Assembly: GCF_039555335.1 (NCBI RefSeq)
Contig: NC_092628.1
Span: forward strand, 96,359,782 to 96,423,781
Source: Amphiura filiformis
Lineage: Eukaryota > Echinodermata > Ophiuroidea > Amphilepidida > Amphiuridae
DNA: 64,000 nucleotides
Reading direction: 5' to 3'
In this document: piece after piece, positions 56,001 through 64,000 of the stretch
Position numbering within the stretch: the stretch's first letter is position 1
Layout of the letters: each line of letters begins with the position of its first letter
Position numbers and translations under genes: made by a program
Notes under the pieces: generated by a model
Seen by the model: only the letters and a program-made list of their open reading frames with translations
Told to the model about the DNA's origin: nothing
The model's database searches: none

Positions 56001-59000
56001 ATTTATTTTCCATAAAATGTTAGCTTTTACTGTCAGATATGTCCCCTTTTAATTTTGAGCCGAACAAGTGAGGTAAAGCATAGAAAATTGGAATTTACTA
56101 CTAACGCCCATGCATGTTACCCCCGCGGTTGTAATATGGTACAATCCTCGGTGTGTGTGTATGTGTATCCCATGACGCCGTGTAATGTACTGTGCATACG
56201 TGTTCGACTAATATTTCCATCGTAATAATAAAGCCGGTTCCATTGTTTTATTCAAAATCTCGAATTTTGACAAAACTACAGCACCTAAAGTCTTGATTTT
56301 TGCAGAGTATCTTTATTGACTAAAGTACGTTACAATCGTGTAAAAACAAGAATTTTGAGGGCGTTCTCCTCAGCAAATGTTATAATATGGCTTTAATTGT
56401 CTTACAGTCTATTCTGCATTTTTGTTTTTCAGCTGTACAACCTCAGTATTTCTATATTTGAGAGCAATACGATTGTATGAAAAGCTTTTTTCTGAATAAA
56501 AATAACTTGCATTATTTTCTTCTCTTAATATGTTGGAATCTTGTTTAAAGATTTTTGCACTAGAAAGTTAAAAAATTTTTTTAAACATTTTAATATCCAA
56601 ATTCACCCCACCCCCCATTTTTTTCCTTTACTATCTTGATCATCGGACCCTCATGGACAGTGACTTAGCTGGCCATCACTTTGGACAGGCAGTTTGTTCC
56701 TGGGACAGGCTAGATCAAGGCCTTTTAGCTGAATTCTAATAAATCAAAGCTATAGCTATATACATATTTATATCTCAAACCAGTATCTCACCCAGACACC
56801 AGGAATGAATCATCTCGTGCAAGTCTATGGAGACTAGTCATGGTTTTTGCCCATCATCTCAAACAATTGATATATCAGTTGGTTCCTTTTGCCATGGTGG
56901 CAGTATATCTATCTAAACTGAGCCCCCAGAAGGTGCAGAGGTCCAACTTGTGTTTTCAGAGTCAACATTTGATGCAGATCTTTTGAAGATGAAAACAGTC
57001 TAGTTATCTCTACTGCATTCTTATCACAATAACTTACTTGATGCTTCACCAATGCTTCCCCTTTGTGAGCTCCCTCCACTATGACTAGAACCTGTCCTGC
57101 TTGCTTCATCATCATCAATCAGATCATTGGATTTACTTTTTCTCAATGCAGATAGCACACTATGCTTTTTGGTGACCCCCGTTGCATGATCTAGTTAAGA
57201 AAAGAAGTGTGAAAACGAATGAAAGCCTATCAGGGTGTGACAAATAGGCCTATTTAATAGGTCCTACTACTGGATCCTAATGAATGCCTATCAAGGTGTG
57301 ACAAGTAGGCCTATTTAATATGTCCTACTACTGGATCCTAATGAATGCCTATCAGGGTGTGACAAGTAGGCCTACCGCCTAATTATTAAGTCCTACTACC
57401 GGATCCCATGCACCCTCGGACATGGAGACATCATACTCGCTCGAGGGCATAAACAATGATCATGCCCTCAATTCTAGTAATGAACCCTGTTCATACATTC
57501 CAACATTCTGTGATTGTATTTCATCAAATAATAACAAAAATAGGATGTAACAGGGATCTCTTAAAACTGATTATCTGTATTTTTTTATACTGAAATTGCT
57601 AAAACAACTGGGCCTTAATGATGTTTATGCTCTACTCTTGCCACTATGGTCTGTCTCGTCTCAAGTTGTGAGTAATGCCCATGTTGGATTTGGCAGTGGC
57701 AGATTCAAATTGGTGCATTTACGCGCTTGCATCACCAGCGTACAACAAATCGCCTTTCTACGCATGTGTATATGCCCCGTAGGATCAGGCTAGCATCTGC
57801 CTCTTCAAAATCCAACAAGGCGTTACTCTCAACCTGAAACAAGACAGACTATAGATAAACTTATAGATAACTTGTGTGAACTTATCTTCATCATGCATTA
57901 TGCATGTGATCTATTCAAATTTTTGGTCAAAACATTGATTTTGCCATTTATGCCAGCTGACTCTGTTTGTTATATATGTTCATATCAAGGAAAAATGCTC
58001 AAAATGTTTTGGTTAATCATCAAATCCACCCAAACTTGCAAAACCTTGCATTTTATATTGTTTTCCTACCCCTTACCTCTCGTTCTTGTCTTCTTCTCCC
58101 TTTTCCTTTCCTTTGTCTTATCCTTTCCAATAGCACTTTCTTTATCTTTGTGTTTCACTTTAATTCCAAATAAGATTTCTCTAAAGGTTCTATTTCTCTG
58201 CACTTTTGTTGTCTTCTTTGGTTTCTGATCATCGTCAAACAATGGCATTGGTTTTTCTATGAAAAAAGAGAGCAACATAACTATCAGTACATAACCCTCT
58301 AAGTCATTTTATATTTTACATTACAAAGCACAGAGTATAAAGGAATATACAGGAATTATAAATGGTACGGAAATGGAATAATATAACTTGGACTGTTGTA
58401 AACAAATTTTGATACACAAAGGAACAACCTGGGAAATGATATGAGGATTTGTTTTTGCAGGTCAAAAAATTAGTCTTTACAAACTTGAATCCTTAAACTT
58501 AATTAAGAGTGGCTATTTAATGGTCATTAGGCAAAAAAAAAAGGTTTGTCTCAAAGCTCGCGCGCGCATTTGTAAAATCGTGAGATTTGGAAAAAAAGAA
58601 ATGCGGAATTTTTTTATTTCAATTTTTTTTTTTTTTTAGTTTTTCCAGAAAAATTCGGCGAAACTCAAGATTTTTTTCTCCAAATACCATGGAAAAAGTT
58701 GGGAATTAAAAAAAAAAAAAATCGCATTTGTTGTCAAACCACTCGTGAGCTTTGAGACAAAACATTATTTTTATTTGGCCTTATATACAATTAATCTCAT
58801 ACTTTCAACATAAAGGAAAATATGTAAGAGAGAAAACACAATATGCTTGACTTTTTTGAACCATTAAGAATTCCAATTTTTGGGGAAAGTATGGGAGAGA
58901 ATCAGAATCTATAGATCAATTTCAATTGGTCTAAAAGCCATTGAAAGCTGTCAGTCTAATTTAACTTCAACATTTTGTCATCTCAGGCTATTTTGTGATA

Positions 59001-60807
59001 AAGTTTTCATTTTAAACAAGAAAAACACTTTGTAGCTTACCTCCAGGTAATTTCACACTCATTGACCTGCCAAGCTTTGATCTGGCTCTCTTTGGACTTG
59101 TTAAAGCAGTCGTTCCCATTACTGTCTTAGGCTCTATCTTAGGACTTGGTGGTCTGTCTATCACTGGTGATGTTCTCCCATCTACTGTGGGTACTGGTGG
59201 TGGAGAAGGCACTTCTAAAGTCTGAAATATGAACAATATCATGTATATACAGATTATTAAAAATAGGGTTTTGGTAAAATGCAGGAAACAGAAGGATGTA
59301 ACATGGTCCTGAACATGCTGAGGGTGGGGATATCATGAAGAAGATGCCTGGTGTAAATTTCTGACTGTAGGTGATGTCAATAGTAAGAGCAAGCGCAAAG
59401 GGCCAAGAACCGTGCCCTGGTGATGTGGAGCACTGGTCATTGATTACCACAGCCTGTATTCTTTTTGATAAGAAGGCATTGATGGAGTTGGCTGTCTTCC
59501 CGGGCTGTCTTGCCCATGCCATAATGGTGTAGTTTAAGCTTGTGCTGGACATACAACAAAGCAATGTCAGTTTGCCCAGTCTTCCAGATCAAGAATCACA
59601 GCTCAAAATTTGACATAAGTTGTACAATTTCTTATGAAAGTGTTTAACATACTGGGGTTAAGGAATTATGTCCTGATGGATGAGTTAGAGATGTCATCTC
59701 ACCTGAATAGCAATGCTGGCCTGACTTGGTGGTCTTGGAGACACTGGTGGAGACACTTCTGGTATTGGTGACAATGGTGAGCCAAAATCTACTGAATCCT
59801 CTCCACCCCTGTATTTGCTCTCATTTGGTTCAGTCTGAATGATCTGCTCTGGTTTTTCTATCATCTTGGGGACTGTTCCATTTGGAGGTTGGGTAGTTAT
59901 TGGAGGTTTGGATTTCAGAGAAGGTGGGACTGGAGGTTTAGATTCTACTATATTGAGAGACATAGGTTTGATTTCAGCAGTGGGTTGTTTGGGTTTAGAT
60001 TCGTTGAATGGTTTCAAAAGTTTGGGTTCTGTTACTGGTAAATGTACACTCGATGGTCCTGGAGAAATAATAACAAGAACGATTAAGATTTAGTTCTTTT
60101 ATATGTTTGTAAACGGTCGATCTGTTCGGAGACACACTCAGGTCTTGATGGAACCAGGCTCAGCAAAATGCTAAAGCCAGGCTAATAAAAATTCCCTTTA
60201 AAAGGGAAAGCCAGCCTCAATGTAGAAGAGGTCTTGTAATTAGTTTTGGTCAATGTGAAAGGCATTTTTAGGATCACGCTTACATCTACATGACAGTCCA
60301 CCAAACCATCAACGATGAGAACATGCACACTGAAACAGCAGAAAACATTAATTCCTAATCTCATGTCAACTCTTTTAATTCATTACATGTACTCCAAATT
60401 GTTCTGGTCTGTTTGTTTTGTTGTTGTTGTTGTTGTTGTTGTCGTTGGTTTTTTTTGTCTTTTCAGCTTTTTTACCCACGATATCTCAATTTCCAATTTT
60501 GTAATACCAGAACTTACGAACTCAATATCTTCGCTTAGGAATGTCCGATTTCACTGCTTTCGATATATACACTGCCGGTTTGAGTTAACTTACATGTACA
60601 TTTTATTTTAAAATAACTTAATTAATTCGCAATGTATAGTTTAAGCCTACTATATTATAATAGATAGTGGCCAGCACATTTATAAAGGACTGGTTACTCA
60701 CTACAATCTTCACTCTTAAACTGTGTTTTTCTGAATGTGCTGATCATGTTGATTGCTAGTCGGAAACTCCTCATGAAGCTATGGACATGGCATCTTACAT
60801 ACTCCAT
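46943..60807 (-). CDS. Whirlin (harmonin-homology domain 2, proline-rich region, PDZ3), 13 exons
   Basis: Complement join of 60702-60807, 59703-60058, 59041-59221, 58077-58256, 57038-57190, 55623-55804, 54481-54572, 54079-54173, 52816-52890, 50499-52083, 49635-49885, 48332-48432 and 46943-47080. All junctions are GT-AG and in phase, giving 1164 residues. Residues about 345-440 match whirlin HHD2 (GGDVERLVEPLLAILDKPEK, then RFDSMVSRREMEAHE). About 600-780 is polyproline and 850-890 acidic. The C-terminal 90 residues are a PDZ domain (SLGISIAGG, GAAADNGSLKPGFEVLEVDG). Whirlin is a scaffold of stereocilia and ciliary or synaptic complexes (Usher network); Drosophila dyschronic is the fly homologue. 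PDZ1, PDZ2 and HHD1 are absent here: either a short isoform starts at 60807, or further exons lie beyond the right edge. Confidence 0.88.
47081..48331. other. Whirlin last intron
   Basis: AT-rich. It carries one MITE-like inverted-repeat element (47899-48183). Confidence 0.6.
47899..48183. mobile_element. Inverted-repeat element, about 70-bp arms
   Basis: The arm AATCGGATTAATTACCATAG with CAATAGGTGAAAA recurs inverted at 48140-48183 (TTTTCACCTATTGCTATGGT). The outer edges are AAGTTAC and GTAACTT. Non-coding. Confidence 0.7.
48332..48432 (-). CDS. Whirlin exon (PDZ3 first half)
   Basis: Encodes GISIAGGREIQGHPMVRIDK and VFPGGAAADNGSLK. GISIAGG is the PDZ carboxylate-binding loop region. Confidence 0.92.
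48679..48713. repeat. Perfect 15-bp stem hairpin
   Basis: CCATAGACCCTGGAA, GATAT, then the exact reverse complement. Confidence 0.85.
48826..49096. mobile_element. MITE with about 40-bp inverted repeats
   Basis: The left end GGAACCATTCACAAACACTT and the inverted right end GGGACCGTTCACAAACATTT match and continue into GTAACA..GGGCCTGATA. The interior holds short GGGGGCCTTTAAAAA- and AGGGCCCTGAAAA-type repeats. Confidence 0.75.
49635..49885 (-). CDS. Whirlin exon (linker into PDZ3)
   Basis: Encodes a polar, acidic linker (PDYISISSDEDEPSPLKEIT), then VELSKFRSSLG, the first strand and start of the PDZ binding loop. It ends in phase 1, joining Gly to the next exon. Confidence 0.9.
49886..50498. 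other. Whirlin intron
   Basis: It includes a fragment at about 50136-50210 (GGGCATTTCGTGATCC) related to the end of the TTAA-flanked MITE at 53483-53824. Nothing else is seen. Confidence 0.45.
50499..52083 (-). CDS. Whirlin giant proline-rich and acidic exon
   Basis: A single 1585-base exon, residues about 474-1001. It opens with a charged, helix-prone segment (EEKVKEERHKNVLERLQKER). Many polyproline blocks follow (SPPPPPPPRTPTKPS; PPPPPPLSPES), then an acidic block (SADEDEEDSGDD; SSEDDSDDDKK), and it ends TPPRRGIL in phase 2. Polyproline of this kind usually binds profilin, EVH1, SH3 or WW domains. The glycine-rich open frame on the opposite strand (51117-51608) is only its antisense shadow. 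Confidence 0.93.
52084..52815. other. Whirlin intron
   Basis: Contains TTAGGGTTAATG-like words at about 52480-52550 but no telomeric array. No exon seen. Confidence 0.45.
52816..52890 (-). CDS. Whirlin small linker exon
   Basis: Encodes DKSPRDFLARSPSQRRKIPL, a basic serine-proline linker. Phase 1 on both sides, so it can be skipped without a frameshift. Confidence 0.8.
52891..54078. other. Whirlin intron with TTAA-flanked MITE
   Basis: The MITE is listed separately. The open frame at 52975-53241 has no splice support. Confidence 0.45.
53483..53824. mobile_element. TTAA-flanked MITE
   Basis: TTAA lies at 53479-53482 and 53825-53828. Inverted ends: AGGAGGATTTTGTGATCC at left and, inverted from right, AGGGGCGGGCATTTCGTGATCC shortened here to AGGGGCGGGCATTTCGTGAT. 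The centre has a perfect palindrome at 53643-53668 (TTTCGTTCTGGTG and complement). A TTAA target suggests piggyBac-type mobilisation. Confidence 0.7.
54079..54173 (-). CDS. Whirlin exon (end of HHD2)
   Basis: Encodes GVISATDVGRFDSMVSRREM and EAHEKMQAGTQ. The RFDxxVxRREME stretch is diagnostic of whirlin HHD2. Confidence 0.92.
54481..54572 (-). CDS. Whirlin exon (HHD2 core)
   Basis: Encodes YHKGGDVERLVEPLLAILDK and PEKMLLLREIR, the central helices of the harmonin-homology domain. It begins at a codon boundary and ends in phase 2. Confidence 0.92.
54573..55622. other. Whirlin intron within HHD2
   Basis: No feature beyond short simple sequences. Confidence 0.45.
55623..55804 (-). CDS. Whirlin exon (HHD2 start)
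   Basis: Encodes RGVFIQGAGTQIMHSSTAVD, then LAERAKELLSNDEIKAIRRH. It aligns with the vertebrate whirlin stretch before and at the first HHD2 helix (GxYKGxAGSQ...LLEEQARHLLN pattern). Confidence 0.92.
55965..56392. mobile_element. TTAA-flanked inverted-repeat element
   Basis: TTAA lies at 55961-55964 and 56393-56396. Inverted ends AGCCATATTATAACATTT at left and its exact complement at right (AAATGTTATAATATGGCT). About 430 bp, non-coding, in a whirlin intron. Confidence 0.7.
56397..57037. other. Whirlin intron, remainder
   Basis: AT-rich, with a short C run at about 56606-56616. Nothing recognised. Confidence 0.45.
57038..57190 (-). CDS. Whirlin linker exon
   Basis: Encodes HATGVTKKHSVLSALRKSKS, then DLIDDDEASRTGSSHSGGSS. 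Serine-rich and probably disordered. Donor GTAAGT. Confidence 0.88.
57225..57411. repeat. 61-bp tandem repeat, three copies
   Basis: GCCTATCAGGGTGTGACAA starts at 57225, 57286 (one change) and 57347. The third copy diverges after GTAGGCCTA. Confidence 0.92.
57412..58076. other. Whirlin intron, remainder
   Basis: No exon or bounded repeat seen. Confidence 0.45.
58077..58256 (-). CDS. Whirlin linker exon, strongly basic
   Basis: Encodes KPMPLFDDDQKPKKTTKV, then FREILFGIKVKHKDKE and KERKREKKTRTR. The dense Lys/Arg run could act as a nuclear-localisation or lipid/actin-binding stretch; this is only inference. Confidence 0.85.
58257..59040. other. Whirlin intron
   Basis: Holds the MITE at 58529-58782. 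Otherwise AT-rich. Confidence 0.5.
58529..58782. mobile_element. MITE with TTGTCTCAAAGCTC inverted repeats
   Basis: Left arm AAGGTTTGTCTCAAAGCTCG; right arm GAGCTTTGAGACAAAACATT. Outer ends are AGGCAAAA and TTTGGCCT. Non-coding. Confidence 0.7.
59041..59221 (-). CDS. Whirlin linker exon, proline-serine rich
   Basis: Encodes TLEVPSPPPVPTVDGRTSPV, then RPPSPKIEPKT and SPKRARSKLGRSMSVKLPG. It starts at a codon boundary and ends in phase 1. Confidence 0.9.
59350..59560 (-). pseudogene. Non-LTR retrotransposon reverse transcriptase fragment
   Basis: Minus strand: SINAFLSKRIQAVVIND in one frame, then HHQGTVLGPLRLLLLLT in another. These match the palm motif (QGTVLGPLLFLLY) and the segment before it in LINE reverse transcriptases (Jockey/CR1/Rex-like). 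A frameshift separates them and no other domain is present. It lies in a whirlin intron, same strand as the gene. Confidence 0.65.
59703..60058 (-). CDS. Whirlin linker exon, lysine-proline rich
   Basis: Encodes GPSSVHLPVTEPKLLKPFNE (first codon split), then PPVPPSLKSKPPITTQPPNG and SPIPEVSPPVSPRPPSQASI. Low-complexity PxxP-type sequence. Phase 1 in, codon boundary out. Confidence 0.9.
60411..60449. repeat. (GTT)n microsatellite
   Basis: About ten copies with one C interruption. Confidence 0.85.
60702..60807 (-). CDS. Candidate whirlin first exon
   Basis: ATG at 60805-60807 opens MEYVRCHVHSF, then MRSFRLAINMISTFRKTQFK, with a second ATG at 60772-60774. The strong donor GTGAGT (60696-60701) leaves phase 1, which is what the next exon needs. 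An in-frame TAG lies just upstream, so the frame begins here. It has no similarity to PDZ2, so it is either a short-isoform first exon or a chance fit. Confidence 0.55.
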
Positions 60808-63800
60808 TCTATAACAGTCTGCCTAGTGCCTTGTGTGTTTTCTCTTCAATCATTTTGTTGAATGTAATTTTATGAATCAAATAGTTATGTGTCATTTTAT
60901 TTATAATAAAGAAGTTATTAAATTAATAAAGTAAGACAATTTATTTATCTATAAGTGCATGTCAAATGGGGTACATTGTTCAATACTATATGCATAAATT
61001 ATGCCCATATTATAGCTAGGCCCTAAAAACTTTATTTTGCATCGGATTTTTCCCGTTGAAAAGACAAAACTGATGTATGATAGCAACCATTTCATCAATA
61101 ACATTTTGAGTCATTTTTGGGGCGCCCGCCTTAAGCGGGCGCACCTAATAGGCATGACTTTGTGAAAAGCTTCTAATTTCACTCTTGCTAGATTTACTTC
61201 GCAATTGTTTTGCTAAAATTATGCCCATATGCCCAACTCAGAAATAAAACCACAATTTGTTTGGATTTTATTTTATTATTGTTTTCTGATATGCACGGGA
61301 TAAAATGTTGAGCGTATATTCTTTGTTTAAAATACAAAATTAATGGACTTATAAAAACACCTAATAAATCCAGACCTTTGACCTTTGTATGCCTTCAACC
61401 AGTTTACCGTGTGTCTTAGAACCCGATAGACGGTGACATTTGACCATACACTAGGATCTACAACATGCTCATCTGTCATGGGAACAGTTCTTAAACCCTA
61501 ATACATTTGTACATTCATCCTTGGAAGATTTGGGTCCACAAACTCTACTCTGCAACTTGAGGTCAAATTTTGCACTATGATTATGTAATTGAGGTTATTG
61601 GACTATGCCATTGGGATGAGACTCTTGTGGTCCATAGTACCCAGTAATGTTTGCTTAATTAGATGTTATCTTAATTAGAGCTCTAGTAGGTTATTATTTG
61701 CATGGTGTAATTGACTTGGAACGTTTGTTTGCTGGGGAGATGTCAGAGTCAGGATGTAGGTATCATTATGCCTCAAATCACGAATTATTGTAAGATTAGT
61801 GCAGAGTAGGTTAGATATGAAAATGGAAAGTTACAACAAATGACTATACACCTGATTCGTGAACTGTGTCTTTTTTAAAGACTCTTCCTGTTTATCCTTC
61901 ATCTCTATTTGATTTTCAGTGTATTAGCAAGTAGATGATGTATATGTATCACAGACTTTATACATTTATAAAAACGTTTTCTATTGGTCAACATAGGCGT
62001 AGATCCCGGGTGGGGGATAACCCCCCCCCCCATATTTTGCCAGGGGAGCTTACTTATTTGTGTCTTCTATGCTATTCATCATATACCCCTGCATAACGAA
62101 ATTCAACAATATTCCATATCCAAAGCAATATCCTCACTATAATAGGTCCCAAAAACAGAATTTTTCCCCACCCCACATAATCGCAAATTGACACGAAAGC
62201 TTCATTCCCATTTATTTCATCCAAAACGGTCCTGTCATACATCTTCCCCGATCAAACACATTTCTCTTGCATTTGATCATTTCCTACTCTTCCTTAGAAA
62301 AATCATTATAATACCAAATCTAGACACCATGGAATTCACCATATCACGTCCAAGCACTATTCATCATATACCCCTGCATAACGAAATTCAACAATATCCA
62401 AAGCAATATCCTCACTACAATAGGTCCCAAAACAGAAATCCCCACCCCACATAATCGCAAATTGACACGAAAGCTTCATTCCCATTTATTTCATCCAAAA
62501 CGGTCCTGTCATACACCTTCCCCAATCAAACACATTTCTCTTGCATTTGTTCATCTTCTACTCTTCCCTAGAAAAATCATTATAATACCAAATCTACACA
62601 CCATGGAATTCACCATCATGTCCAAGCTCACATTGGGCGCCCCATTCCTTTTTTAAAGGAATTTTTATTATCCATAAAACGACACAGGATATGATAGATA
62701 ACTACTTTCACATCAATATGGTCCATATGATCACAGATTGTTGAGAATCTGTGATATGATCCGGGATATGATGAAGATTTTGATTCTATAGATCTGTTAT
62801 CAACATGATATCACGCTGTTCAGTGGTCAAGGAGTAAGGACCCCGGTCAAGGACACTGATATGACATCATATAGGTGATGTCAGATTTTCTTCTGCTGAC
62901 CATATGATGCTATATATATTAACTATTATTGTAACATTTAGGCCTTTAAACTTTTAAAGTCATAATTAATTAGTTCAAACATAACGTTGGTAATACTCAC
63001 TCGTTTTCGTTCGTTGAAACGGCAAAACATACTTACTTTTCCTAACAAATAGAATTAAAATATTTAAAAAAAAATTTAACCACAAAAAGTAAAAAAAAAA
63101 ATCATTCCAATACCACTAAAATATAATCTCTTGAGTAAACTGACCCCAAACCTGAAACAGGTACCAGCCCCGAATGGGCTGGCGAAAAGCCCACAAGCAT
63201 GCTGGCTATGCAATACAGAAAGAAAAGAAAGGCACATAATAATATTGGAAATAATAAAGAAATCTTACATTGAGTACTACTATTAAAACAAATGTTTCCA
63301 GAGTTTGAGTTGCATTGCTTCAGTGGTTATTATATGAGAAGCAAAAACATTATAACAATGCCCCATAGGGTAGTAATAGTATTTACTCTAAGTGTGTTTT
63401 TTAAGAATGAACATTTATTTCTGTATTGATTATACTGAGGTAATGAGAAAAATATGATCTTTCTTATGTTTTGATGAGAAAAATGGCAAATGCGACTGTC
63501 GCTCTGGTCACATACCATTTTAAGGCATGATTTTTTCTAGTATGCAAAATCAAGTTCAGAAAACACACCTAAAATAGTTCAATTACACACAATAATTTGG
63601 CACATATTTGCTGACATTTATTGATCTGAAAAATAATTGATCAATATTTCTCACAAACTATAATAGGTTACATTTTTGGACCTCTGCCAAAATTCCCATG
63701 CTTAATTGCTCAGCACATAGACAAAAGACCATTTCAAGAAGTTGTTATAATTTATGTACATGGAAATCAATAGTCTAATATAATCAATGGTAGCAACACA

Positions 63801-64000
63801 AAAGTGCAGTATTTTCTGGAAACACGTTTGTTTTTTGTCCATACACTGTATTTCTAGTATTTTAAGTCAGTCAGTTAGTCAATTCAGTCAGTATAATGTC
63901 AAATTATGAATTCAATAGCATGTAATTGACACATTTTAGGCGTGTTTTTTTTTAATTGAGTTAAATATTTACAAAAATGGCTATTGCAAAAATAACCAAT
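60808..64000. other. No gene seen at right edge; repeats
   Basis: AT-rich DNA upstream of the whirlin model or, if PDZ1/PDZ2 exons exist further on, an intron. It holds a perfect 8-bp-arm palindrome at 61122-61142 (GCGCCCGC CTTAA GCGGGCGC), a tandem duplication at 62074-62640 and a hairpin at 62731-62757 (ATCACAGATT, loop, complement). No PDZ-coding exon could be identified. Confidence 0.45.
61993..62640. repeat. 285-bp tandem duplication with TAGGCGTAGATCCC edge
   Basis: Copies start at 62074 and 62359 (ATTCATCATATACCCCTGCA in both). The second is slightly shorter. The nearly identical short open frames in each copy come from the duplication. The edge at 61993-62030 (GGCGTAGATCCCGGG and a C run) is the inverted form of the repeat edge at 6112 and 9784. 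Confidence 0.85.

Noticed and set aside
62188..62656. Two nearly identical open frames starting MTRKLHSHLFHPKRS
   Set aside because: They arise from a 285-bp tandem duplication of repeat DNA; no splice or coding support.
60808..64000. Search for whirlin PDZ1/PDZ2 exons
   Set aside because: No reading frame with a GLGF-type loop and PDZ pattern was found on the minus strand.

Overview
This is a eukaryotic nuclear window from a repeat-rich animal genome. Its genes are split by GT-AG introns, its intergenic DNA is AT-rich, and it carries microsatellites, a long satellite array and many short inverted-repeat transposons. A whirlin gene and nrf-6-like acyltransferases indicate a bilaterian. The style of the repeats suggests a marine invertebrate deuterostome such as an echinoderm or hemichordate, but that is a weak inference.

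There are three genes. (1) At 1280-1435 (+) lies only the last coding exon of an nrf-6-like gene whose other exons are off the left edge. (2) A second nrf-6-like gene of the same orientation runs from 16055 (first exon found) to its stop at 43905. Fifteen exons splice in one continuous frame and give an N-terminal NRF domain followed by a multi-pass acyltransferase-3 domain. The exons upstream of 16055, which should include the signal peptide, were not found. Two introns, of 6.4 kb and 12.0 kb, hold a 111-bp AT-rich satellite (20.96-22.40 kb) and a modular array of TGACCTTTGACC-bearing repeats (23.1-31.4 kb). Near its 3' end a coding exon and its splice acceptor are tandemly duplicated about five times. 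(3) On the minus strand, 60807 down to 46943, is a whirlin (WHRN) gene: 13 exons, all phase-compatible, 1164 codons in the model. It encodes the second harmonin-homology domain, a very long proline-rich and acidic exon, and the C-terminal PDZ domain. PDZ1 and PDZ2 are not in the window, so the model is either a short isoform or the 3' part of a longer gene. Genes 2 and 3 converge on about 3 kb of non-coding DNA.

The left 16 kb and most introns are transposon remains. Several have exact boundaries with target-site duplications: a MITE at 441-609, a Tc1-like remnant split by a MITE (1841-3142), a 1.3-kb foldback element (4300-5614), a 191-bp hairpin element (7461-7651), a non-autonomous hAT element (9268-11116), mariner-type elements (17175-17363, 17650-18754), and an 826-bp element inside the repeat array (30292-31117).

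The observations most worth following are the tandem acceptor-exon duplication, the array of about 28 perfect DR1-type nuclear-receptor half-site pairs in an nrf-6-like intron, the frameshifting 46-bp duplication in the upstream paralogue, and the unusual domain content of the whirlin model. I did not find a wholly new system that the sequence alone can establish. All coordinates and counts were read by eye.
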